From the NCBI RefSeq assembly GCF_037076455.1, contig NZ_AP028679.1, forward strand, positions 4,231,501-4,295,500: DNA of 64,000 nt, in the 5' to 3' direction. Shown here one piece after another: positions 24,690 through 32,327 of the stretch (the first letter of the stretch is position 1; each line of letters opens with the position of its first letter). The stretch comes from Desulfoferula mesophila. GTDB taxonomy: Bacteria; Desulfobacterota; Desulfarculia; Desulfarculales; Desulfarculaceae. The position numbers were made by a program, and so were the translations under genes. The notes beneath the pieces were generated by a model. The model was not told the origin of the DNA. It was given only the letters and a program-made list of their open reading frames with translations, and did no database searches.

Positions 24690-25508
24690 TCAGCCCGCAC
24701 AGGTAGCCGTCCGGTAGGTGTCCGGGGAGTTTTCCCCGTGCTCCTGGCGACCTAGAAAGCCCAGCAGAATGCGCAGATAGTCCTGGGGGTGGTGGTCGTA
24801 GGAATTGTGCCCGCAGGCCGGCATCACGGCCAACTCGCCCTGGGGTAGGCTGCGGTACATGGCCAACCCTTCCTCCACCGGGAACAGGGCACTGCGGTCG
24901 GGGTAGAGCACCAGGGCCGGGGCCGCCACCTCGGGAAGCTGGGGCCGGAGGTCGAACATCCCGCAGCCGTAGGAGCCGCCCATATAGCTGTAGAGATCAA
25001 AGCGCTCCTCGGCCTTCTCAGGTCCTTGCCATTTGATCATCTTGTTTTTGACCGCCTGATCAAGCTGGGCATAGGAAATGGGGAACTTGGCCTGGTTCAG
25101 CTCAGGCATGGGCACCGAGGAGTAGCACTGGGTGCTGGCCGCCACCAGGCTCTTGACCGATTCGGGGTGAAGGCGGGCCATATCCAGGGCCACCACCCCG
25201 CCCTCGCACTGGCCCACAAGATGAGCCGGGCCGAGATCCAGGGCGGCCATGAGCCCGGTCAGTTCGGCCACCGACGCGTCGCGGAAGCCCTCGCTAAAGT
25301 AGAACTCTCGGTAATCCTCGCCCTGCTCGCTTTGGCCGTAGCAGCGGCGGTCGTAAGTCACTACCCGGTAGCCGGCCATGACCAGGTGGGGCAGCACCCC
25401 CCGCCACATCTCGCTGCTGCCGAAGCCGTGGTGCAGCAGAACCACCAGAGGCCCCTCGCCGTGCTGCTCAAAATAGACCTGCCGCCCGACCAACTCCAAA
25501 AACGCCAT
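24690..25508 (-). CDS. Alpha/beta hydrolase with Cys in the nucleophile position
   Basis: 272-aa alpha/beta hydrolase. The oxyanion HG is in LLHHGFGSSEMWRG; the nucleophile elbow reads LVGQCEGGVV, with C101 where Ser is usual; the acid is D in LVLYPDRSALFP; the His is in MPACGHNSYDHHP. A Cys nucleophile is known in dienelactone hydrolases and a few thioesterases but is rare in the SMGG-type branch this most resembles. GGAGAGG precedes the ATG. It converges on the nitroreductase gene and could cleave a lactone, ester or C-C bond. Confidence 0.88.
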   Translation of the reverse strand: MAFLELVGRQVYFEQHGEGPLVVLLHHGFGSSEMWRGVLPHLVMAGYRVVTYDRRCYGQSEQGEDYREFYFSEGFRDASVAELTGLMAALDLGPAHLVGQCEGGVVALDMARLHPESVKSLVAASTQCYSSVPMPELNQAKFPISYAQLDQAVKNKMIKWQGPEKAEERFDLYSYMGGSYGCGMFDLRPQLPEVAAPALVLYPDRSALFPVEEGLAMYRSLPQGELAVMPACGHNSYDHHPQDYLRILLGFLGRQEHGENSPDTYRTATCAG

Positions 25509-25782
25509 GCCCTCTCCTGCTTAACTGAGATTATGCGGCAGCCGCCGCGCTTTACTTCTATTTGAGCCTTCTTACCCCCCGTCCTCCTAACCGGATGGGC
25601 TACAAAGGCTTCATTAACTTCCCGCCAAAGCGATCTCGCGCAGAAAATAAAACCAAACTCGCAATTACCTTGATTTTTAGCATAGTGGCTCAAAATCCTA
25701 CCTTAAAATACGGACCACTTTAAGGAGGGGAGGTCATTTTAGCTTGATCTGGGGAGGGTCAGTGTGGCGATACATTATGTAT

Positions 25783-27123
25783 TCAAAATTCGGATAAGGA
25801 ATGATCCAATACCGCCAACATGAAATCAACGTCGGCTTCTGTAATGCACATGGGGGGTTTGATTCTAAGGATGTTGCCGTAAAAGCCGCCCTTGCCGATC
25901 AATAGCCCAAGTTCCTTGGCCCGCTCAAGCACCTGGGCACATTTGGCCGTGGCCGGCTCTTTGCTCTCACGGTTCTCAACCAACTCAACGCCGATCATGA
26001 GCCCCCGCCCCCGCACATCGCCGATGAGTTCATATCGCCCCATCAGTTCCTTCAAACCTGCAAACACAAGGTCACCCATCTGGGCGCAGCGTTGCTGTAG
26101 GTTTTCCATATCCACCACCTCAAGCACCGCCTTGCCCGCCGCGCAGGATACTGGGTTGCCACCAAAGGTGTTGAAGTGGATGCGCTGGGCCAAGGCTTGG
26201 GATATTTCCTGGGTGGTCACCACCGCCGCTAGAGGCAAACCATTGCCGATACCCTTAGCCATGGTCACGATGTCTGGAATCACATCTTGCGCCTCAAAAC
26301 CCCAGTAATGCTCTCCAGTGCGGCCAAAACCAGTCTGCACTTCATCCGCGATGCACAGGCCACCAGCATTACGCACTTGCTCATAAACATTTTTTAGATA
26401 ACCAGAAGGTAGAGGTACAGTGCCTCCCACGCCTTGAATGGTTTCTGCAATGAAGGCCGCCACCGCACCCGGAGTGGCCATGGAGATCAGATCTCCCACA
26501 TCCGAGGCATATTTGGCTCCGGCTTGTGGGTCGTCGTAGCCATGGGGCCCTCTGTAACAGTCAGGAGCCATAGCATGATGTATACCTTGCCCGTGCGGAT
26601 AGTTATATTTCCATGTGCTATGCGAGGTAAGTCCCATCGATGCCCCGGCGCCCCCATGATACCCATTACGCAATGCAATCGCTTCATAATTGCCGGTATA
26701 TAGACGAGCCATCATTAAGGCTAAATCATTGGCCTCGGAACCGGAGTTCACGAAGTAGCAAACGGAAAGATCTCCAGGAAGGCGTTCGGCCAGCATCTCG
26801 GCGTATTGGGCAATAGTGGGATGCAAGTAGATGGTGGTCGTGTGCTGTAATGTACGTAACTGCTCAATTACTTTTTGGGTAATGTAGGGATGACAGTGAC
26901 CTGCGCAAACCGTAACAATTCCTGCGAATCCGTCAAGATACCGCTTACCCGTATCGTCGTAGAGGTATTGCATTGAGCCCTCCACTATCATCACGGGCCT
27001 TTTGTAGTAGGTCATTATCGCCGGTGAAAGATAGCGTTGGCGCAGTGCGAGGACCTCACTAGAGGACGGCCCGGCATAGGGGCGCGGCTGATGGTCAAAG
27101 GGAGGCAACCCTACAAATTTCAT
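25783..27123 (-). CDS. Class III aminotransferase (AGXT2-like, beta-alanine/3-aminoisobutyrate type)
   Basis: 446-aa PLP enzyme; ATG 27123 is chosen over 27138 because of GAGG seven bases upstream. It shows [57 protein letters not shown] and [20 protein letters not shown] with the PLP lysine. The sequence looks like alanine-glyoxylate aminotransferase 2 and (R)-3-amino-2-methylpropionate:pyruvate transaminases. The next gene upstream on the same strand is a methylmalonate-semialdehyde dehydrogenase, which would accept the semialdehyde product. A taurine or other omega-amino acid role is possible because xsc lies close by. Confidence 0.9.
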   Translation of the reverse strand: MKFVGLPPFDHQPRPYAGPSSSEVLALRQRYLSPAIMTYYKRPVMIVEGSMQYLYDDTGKRYLDGFAGIVTVCAGHCHPYITQKVIEQLRTLQHTTTIYLHPTIAQYAEMLAERLPGDLSVCYFVNSGSEANDLALMMARLYTGNYEAIALRNGYHGGAGASMGLTSHSTWKYNYPHGQGIHHAMAPDCYRGPHGYDDPQAGAKYASDVGDLISMATPGAVAAFIAETIQGVGGTVPLPSGYLKNVYEQVRNAGGLCIADEVQTGFGRTGEHYWGFEAQDVIPDIVTMAKGIGNGLPLAAVVTTQEISQALAQRIHFNTFGGNPVSCAAGKAVLEVVDMENLQQRCAQMGDLVFAGLKELMGRYELIGDVRGRGLMIGVELVENRESKEPATAKCAQVLERAKELGLLIGKGGFYGNILRIKPPMCITEADVDFMLAVLDHSLSEF

Positions 27124-27274
27124 GATTAAGCCTCGCATGCTTTGATTAATGGTGAACCAACTGTTTTTTTATTATTTATTTCAGAGTAATTAAGCCTCCG
27201 CCTGGCCTGTCCCTCTTCAATTGGTCCACTTTTCCGACTCAATGGCTTCGAAACAGATAGAACCGTAGAGGGGC

Positions 27275-28882
27275 TCACTTGTCTTTGGGCAGGGAAGTAA
27301 TCGTCCCGTCCCAGGTGTCCACCTTGCAGGAAGCCATCTCCTCTTCGCTTTCCGGGAACCAGGTCTGGGTGACACACTTGCTCTCGGTGAAGAAGTTGAA
27401 GCCGTCGCGGCCCATGACGTGCAGGTCACCGAAGAACGACTGCTTGTGGCCGGTGAAACCGAAGATGCCCAGCGGCACCGGGATGCCCACGTTCACCCCC
27501 ACCATGCCCGCCTGGGTACGCTGGGCAAACTGGCGCGCGAAGTAGCCGTTCTGGGTGTAGATCACCGAGCCGTTGCCAAAGGGGCTGTTGTTCATCAGGG
27601 TGATGCCTTCCTCGAAGTCCTCCACCCGCTTCACGCACAGCACCGGGCCGAATATCTCCTCGCGGCCGCAGGCCATCTCCTCGGTCACGTGGTCGATGAT
27701 GGTGGGGCCCACCCAGAAGCCGTTCTCGCAGCCCTCGGGAGGCTTGGGGTCGCGGCCGTCCAGCACGATGGTGGCTCCTTCCTGCTCGGCCTTGTCGATC
27801 CAGCCCCGCACGAATTGTTTATGGCCTTCGTTGACCACCGGGCCCATTCCGGTTTCGGGCAGCCAGGCCTTGCCCAGGCTGATCTGGGCGGCCTCCGTCT
27901 TGAGCAAATCCACCAACTCATCGGCTATGGCCTCTTCCACCACGATCACCGGCAGGGCCATGCAGCGTTGCCCGGCGCAGCCTGTGAAGGCGTTCATGAT
28001 CCCGCTGGCGGTGCGCTCAAGCTTGCAGTCCCGAAGCACCAGAGCGTGGTTCTTGGCCTCGCAAAGGGCTTGCACCCGCTTTCCGTGGGACGCGGCGGTG
28101 GAATAGATGTGCAGCCCCACCTTGGTGGAGCCCACAAAGGTGATGCCCTTGATGTCCGGGTGCCGGAGCAGCAACTCGGCCTGGTCGCGCCCCGCGGTGA
28201 CAACGTTGATCACCCCATCGGGTATACCCGCCTCTTGCCACAGTTCCATAATGCGCATGGCGGACTGGGGTACGAAGCTGGCGACCTTGAGCACCATGCA
28301 GTTGCCCGTGGCCACGCAGATTGGGGTCATCCAGCCGTGGGGAATCATCGCCGGGAAGTTCCATGGAGGAATGCCCGCGAACACTCCGACGGGCTCTCGG
28401 TACAGGGCAGTGTCATAGCCATCGGAAACCTGCATAAGGGCCTCACCTTTCATCAGATGGGGTGCCCCGCAGGCGAACTCCACCACCTCGGTGACCTTTA
28501 GCACATCGCCCATGGCTTCCTGGTATTTTTTGCCCATCTCTCGGGCCAGCAGAACGGTCAACTCGTCCAGGTGCTCGTCCAGTAGGGCCTTCATATTGAA
28601 CAGCACCTGTACCCGCTTGCTGACAGGAGTCGTGGACCACTCCGGGTAGGCAGCCAGCGCCGCCTGCACCGCGTCTTCCACTTCGTCGGTGGTGCATTGG
28701 GGCGCCAGGGCGATGACCGCGCCGGTGGAGGGGTTGTAGCAGGGCATGTACTTGTCGGTGGTCGATTCCTTCCAATGGCCGCCAGCGTGATACTTGAGCT
28801 TGATCGGCGCCTCGCCACTGATGGGGTCAAGCCCAATCCCTTTGTCAATTAAGTAATATCGCTCATGTTGCTGGTCCGACAT
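27275..28882 (-). CDS. mmsA: CoA-acylating methylmalonate/malonate-semialdehyde dehydrogenase
   Basis: 535-aa aldehyde dehydrogenase; ATG 28882 follows AGAGGAG. Catalytic Cys lies in MNAFTGCAGQRCMALPV, the GQRCMA context being the mark of MmsA. NAD contacts are PPWNFPAMIPHGWM and FVGSTKVGLHIY. It oxidises methylmalonate or malonate semialdehyde to propionyl- or acetyl-CoA with loss of CO2, completing valine, pyrimidine or beta-alanine breakdown. It has extra N-terminal residues (about 40) compared with usual MmsA. The aminotransferase gene follows after about 150 bases. Confidence 0.93.
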   Translation of the reverse strand: MSDQQHERYYLIDKGIGLDPISGEAPIKLKYHAGGHWKESTTDKYMPCYNPSTGAVIALAPQCTTDEVEDAVQAALAAYPEWSTTPVSKRVQVLFNMKALLDEHLDELTVLLAREMGKKYQEAMGDVLKVTEVVEFACGAPHLMKGEALMQVSDGYDTALYREPVGVFAGIPPWNFPAMIPHGWMTPICVATGNCMVLKVASFVPQSAMRIMELWQEAGIPDGVINVVTAGRDQAELLLRHPDIKGITFVGSTKVGLHIYSTAASHGKRVQALCEAKNHALVLRDCKLERTASGIMNAFTGCAGQRCMALPVIVVEEAIADELVDLLKTEAAQISLGKAWLPETGMGPVVNEGHKQFVRGWIDKAEQEGATIVLDGRDPKPPEGCENGFWVGPTIIDHVTEEMACGREEIFGPVLCVKRVEDFEEGITLMNNSPFGNGSVIYTQNGYFARQFAQRTQAGMVGVNVGIPVPLGIFGFTGHKQSFFGDLHVMGRDGFNFFTESKCVTQTWFPESEEEMASCKVDTWDGTITSLPKDK

Positions 28883-29231
28883 GTGAGTCTCCTCTTGTGT
28901 ATGCGGAGCCGCCACTCCAAGGGGCCGACCTGATTCTACGCGCCAGGCAAAGGCTGTTCAACCTGAGGGGATGCGGCACAAAGCAATGTATCAGGTTCGT
29001 GTGGGCAGTTACCGTCTGGTTTTGTCGATTTTAGTCTAATGATCCCAAATCGGTCTATCCGGTCACCCCTGGCCCCCGTCCTAGAGGAAAGCAACCCAGG
29101 ACGTAACTTTCCAACTCGCACTGCCAGCCGTTGGATGCAATCTACTGAGCATATCCGTAATAGCCGGTCAAATGGGGTCATTTGGGCTTGCCGGTCGGTT
29201 CCTGGAGCTCGGGGCGTGCCTCATAAAAGAT
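28883..29231. other. Intergenic stretch between mmsA and the xsc terminator
   Basis: About 350 bases that must hold the mmsA promoter on the minus strand. I see no gene, no clear -10/-35 pair and no repeat. Confidence 0.4.
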
Positions 29232-29268
29232 ATGCCCCCGGCCGGGCCCCAAGGGGCCCAACCGGGAG
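29232..29268 (-). terminator. Terminator hairpin downstream of xsc
   Basis: On the minus strand CCCGGTTGGGCCCC-TT-GGGGCCCGGCCGGG forms a 14-pair stem with two G-U pairs, followed within eight bases by ATCTTTT. It ends the long minus-strand operon that starts upstream of 41456 and separates it from mmsA. Confidence 0.75.
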
Positions 29269-29284
29269 CACTAGACAAGACAAG

Positions 29285-31015
29285 CTAAATATTCAAATGC
29301 TTGTACTTGGGTAGCAGGTTGAAGGCCGGCTTCAAGGCGTCGCGCCGGAAGGGCTCGGCCAGGACCTTCTCGCCGCCCTCCAGGATGGCGTTGATCACCA
29401 CCGGCTTGCCGCAGGAAACGGCTTCCTTGATGGCGTCGCCCACCTGGTCCGGGTGGTCCAGCTTCATGCCCACCGCGCCCATGTCCTCGGCCAGCTGGGC
29501 GTAGTCCGGGTTGGTGGGCAGGTTGGCGCCCACGAAGCGGTTGTTGTAGTAGTCGATCTGGTTCTTCTTCTCCGCGCCCCACTCGAAGTTGTTGGCCACG
29601 ATGGCGATCACCGGGATGTTCTCGCGCACCGCGGTCATCACTTCGGCGATACCGCTGATGCCGTAGGCGCCGTCACCTTGGAAGGCCACCACCGGCGCCT
29701 CGGGGTTGGCCATCTTGGCCCCCATGGCCGCGCCGTAGGCAAAGCCGCAGTTGCCCCAGCTCAGGGCGCTGATGTGCTGGCGCACGCCATTGAACTTCAG
29801 GTAGCCGTTGATGATCGAGGAGTTGTTGCCGATGTCCGTGGCCACGATGGCGTTCTTGGGCAGCGCCTTGGTCCACTCGGCGTGGAAGCGCCGCGGATGC
29901 ATGGGCGCCGACTGGCTGGAAGAGCTCCACTCGCCCAGCTCCTGGTCCCATACCGCCTTTTCCTGGGCCACGTCGTCGATGCGCGCCTGGTTGCGGCCCA
30001 GGTCCGGGGAAAGCTCCTTGACCCGGCCCAGCAGCAGGCCGGTGAACTCCTTGACGTCGCCGCAGGAGTACACGTCGGCCTTTTTGGCCACCCCCAGCAC
30101 CGCCACGTTGGTGTCGCACTGGATCAGCTTGGCGTTCTCGGGCCAGTAGGTGATGTCGTACTGGGGCAAGGTGCCGAATGGTCCCAAGCGGGTGCCCAGG
30201 GCGATCACCAGGTCGGCCTTGGCCAGGGTGCGCATGGCCGCCTTGGAGCCGCAGTAGCCGATGGGCCCGCAGGCCAGCTCATGATCCGCCGGGAAGGTGT
30301 CGTTGTGCAGGTAGCTGTTGACCACCGGCGCGCTGAGATACTCGGCCAGGGCGGTCACCTCGGCCAGGGCGTCGCTCTGGCTCACCCCGCCGCCCGAGAC
30401 GATGACCGGGTACTTGGCCTGCAGGGCCAGCTTGGCCGCCTCCTCCAGGTCTTCCATGGAGCCGGCGCCGCGCCTGATCAGCGGAGTGCGGTAGATCTCG
30501 TCGTTCACCTCGCCGTAGAAGTAGTCGCGGGGGATGTTGAGGTGGCTGGGGCCGTTGAAATTCTTAGCCATGTAAAAGGCCCGGCGGCCCAGCTCGGCCA
30601 TGCGCTCGGCCCGGTTCACCCGCACCTGGTACACCGTCTGGGCCTGGAACATGGGCATCTGGTCCAGTTCCTGGAAGCCGCCGGTGCCGATGCCCATGCT
30701 GCCCGTCTCCGGGGCGATGGCCACCACCGGGCTGTGGGCCCAGTAGGCCGCGGTGATCGCCGAGACGAAGTTGGCCGCGCCGGGGCCGTTCTGGGCGATG
30801 CAGGCCTGGGGCATACCGGTGACCCGGGCCAGGCCGTCGGCCGCGTGGGCCGCGGCCTGCTCGTGGGCCACGGGTATGAAACGGATGCCCGCGTCCGGGA
30901 AAAGGTCCAGGGCGTCCATGAACGCGCTGCCCACAATGCCGAATACGTACTTCACGCCCTCCGCGGCCATGGTTTCAACCAGCGCCTCGCTGGGGGTCAT
31001 CTTTTGTTTGCTCAT
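29285..31015 (-). CDS. xsc: Sulfoacetaldehyde acetyltransferase
   Basis: ThDP enzyme that cleaves the C-S bond of sulfoacetaldehyde using phosphate, giving acetyl phosphate and sulfite. 576 aa from ATG 31015 (AAGGAG eight bases upstream); the ATG at 31024 is too close to that site. Cofactor-activating Glu is E52 in PVAHEQAAAHAADG; Mg/ThDP motif GDG at 447-449 with NN at 475-476. Features I associate with Xsc rather than acetolactate synthase are NIPRDYFYGEV (161-170), VVNSYLHNDTFPADH (231-245), GTRLGPFGTLPQ (274-285) and WGAEKKNQIDYYNNRFVG (479-496). Acetate kinase is encoded directly upstream in the operon, fitting ATP formation from acetyl phosphate. This anchors the operon as organosulfonate catabolism. 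Confidence 0.92.
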   Translation of the reverse strand: MSKQKMTPSEALVETMAAEGVKYVFGIVGSAFMDALDLFPDAGIRFIPVAHEQAAAHAADGLARVTGMPQACIAQNGPGAANFVSAITAAYWAHSPVVAIAPETGSMGIGTGGFQELDQMPMFQAQTVYQVRVNRAERMAELGRRAFYMAKNFNGPSHLNIPRDYFYGEVNDEIYRTPLIRRGAGSMEDLEEAAKLALQAKYPVIVSGGGVSQSDALAEVTALAEYLSAPVVNSYLHNDTFPADHELACGPIGYCGSKAAMRTLAKADLVIALGTRLGPFGTLPQYDITYWPENAKLIQCDTNVAVLGVAKKADVYSCGDVKEFTGLLLGRVKELSPDLGRNQARIDDVAQEKAVWDQELGEWSSSSQSAPMHPRRFHAEWTKALPKNAIVATDIGNNSSIINGYLKFNGVRQHISALSWGNCGFAYGAAMGAKMANPEAPVVAFQGDGAYGISGIAEVMTAVRENIPVIAIVANNFEWGAEKKNQIDYYNNRFVGANLPTNPDYAQLAEDMGAVGMKLDHPDQVGDAIKEAVSCGKPVVINAILEGGEKVLAEPFRRDALKPAFNLLPKYKHLNI

Positions 31016-31051
31016 CTCATCCACTCCTTGGATTGTGCGGTTACAACAAGT

Positions 31052-32296
31052 TTATTGAGCCGTCAGCCAGGCGTACCGGCCGGCCGCATTAAGATTTGGT
31101 TGAATCAAATGCACTGTCTGTTGGGCTATGGCCAATTCCTCGTCGGTGGGAATCACCAAAAGTTTCACCGCCGCCCCGGGAGCCTGAATCTCACGCAGGC
31201 CTTTCCCCGGGGCGTCGTTAAGGGAGTCGTCCAGATCGATGCCCAAGAATTCCAGCCCCTGACAAGCCAGGCGCCGGATCAGGGGCGAGTTTTCGCCTAT
31301 GCCCGCGGTGAACACCACGGCATCCAGCCCGCCCAGGACGGCGGCATAGCTGCCAAGGTACTTCTTGATGCGGTAGGCAAAAATCTGGAGGGCTTGCAGG
31401 GCATGGTGATCGCCTTGGTCCATGGCCTCCACGATGTCGCGCAGATCGCCGGAGGCCACCCCGGACAGGGCCGCCAGACCGGACTGCTTGTTCAGCAAGT
31501 CGTTGACTTGCGCGGGGGTGATACCGTGGCGCTCCTGCAGGTACACGATGATGGCCGGGTCCAGATCGCCGCAGCGGGTGCCCATCATCAGGCCCTCCAG
31601 GGGGGTGAAGCCCATGCTGGTGTCCAAGCTGCGGCCGCCGGTTATCGCCGCCATGCTGCAGCCGTTGCCCAAGTGGCAGGTGACTACCCGCCGGGACTCC
31701 GGTGGGCCTGGCAGGTGTTCGAGGGCCTGCAGGTAAACGTATTGGTGGCTGGTGCCGTGGAAGCCGTAGCGGCGGATCTTGTCCCTTTCATATAGCTCCC
31801 TGGGCAGGGGGTAGAGATAGGCCACCGGCGGCATCTTGGCGTGAAAGGCGGTGTCGAACACCACCACGTGAACCGCATGGGGCAGCGAAAGCTCGGCCGC
31901 TTCGATGCCGGCCAAGCCATGCGGGTTGTGCAAGGGGGCCAGAGCGGACCAGCGGCGAATGATGTTCGTGGTGTTCTCGTTGAGCAGCACCGGCTGGGTG
32001 ACGGAATCGCCGCCATGCACCACCCGATGACCCACCGCGCCGATCTGGGCTAGGGAGGATAGTACCCCCTCCTCGGGGTCCACCAGGCGGGCGAGGAGCA
32101 GTTCCACCGCCCGCCTGATGTCCGTCACTTGAATCGGGCGGCAAAGCGTAGCCTGGCCGGAGGCCCACAAGTGCAAGGTGGTGCCGTCTTGCCCCACCCG
32201 CTCCACCAGGCCCTTGGCCAGAACCCGGAAGCCTTCGGAGTCAAAACAGGTCAGTTTCACCGAGGAACTGCCCGCGTTGATCACCAGAACAATCAT
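31052..32296 (-). CDS. ackA: Acetate kinase
   Basis: 414-aa ASKHA kinase converting acetyl phosphate and ADP to acetate and ATP. The start at 32296 gives MIVLVINAGSSSVKLTCF with the essential Asn7; the frame upstream of it has no family similarity. Other active-site motifs are AVGHRVVHGGD (substrate Arg), VVFDTAFHAKMP (Asp), YGFHGTSHQYV (His), MGFTPLEGLMMGTRCGDLDP (Arg) and TAGIGENSPLIRR (Glu). It lies 36 bases upstream of xsc on the same strand. No phosphate acetyltransferase is nearby, so acetyl phosphate is probably used for energy rather than for acetyl-CoA. Confidence 0.96.
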   Translation of the reverse strand: MIVLVINAGSSSVKLTCFDSEGFRVLAKGLVERVGQDGTTLHLWASGQATLCRPIQVTDIRRAVELLLARLVDPEEGVLSSLAQIGAVGHRVVHGGDSVTQPVLLNENTTNIIRRWSALAPLHNPHGLAGIEAAELSLPHAVHVVVFDTAFHAKMPPVAYLYPLPRELYERDKIRRYGFHGTSHQYVYLQALEHLPGPPESRRVVTCHLGNGCSMAAITGGRSLDTSMGFTPLEGLMMGTRCGDLDPAIIVYLQERHGITPAQVNDLLNKQSGLAALSGVASGDLRDIVEAMDQGDHHALQALQIFAYRIKKYLGSYAAVLGGLDAVVFTAGIGENSPLIRRLACQGLEFLGIDLDDSLNDAPGKGLREIQAPGAAVKLLVIPTDEELAIAQQTVHLIQPNLNAAGRYAWLTAQ

Positions 32297-32327
32297 CCGA
32301 CCGAATCTCCCACCTCGCGTGTCACCC

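Noticed and set aside
29453-31795. A 780-codon open frame on the plus strand, opposite xsc and ackA
   Set aside because: It is antisense to two genes with complete catalytic motifs, is His/Gly/Val-rich without family pattern and has no ribosome-binding site. High-GC coding DNA often leaves such long antisense frames.
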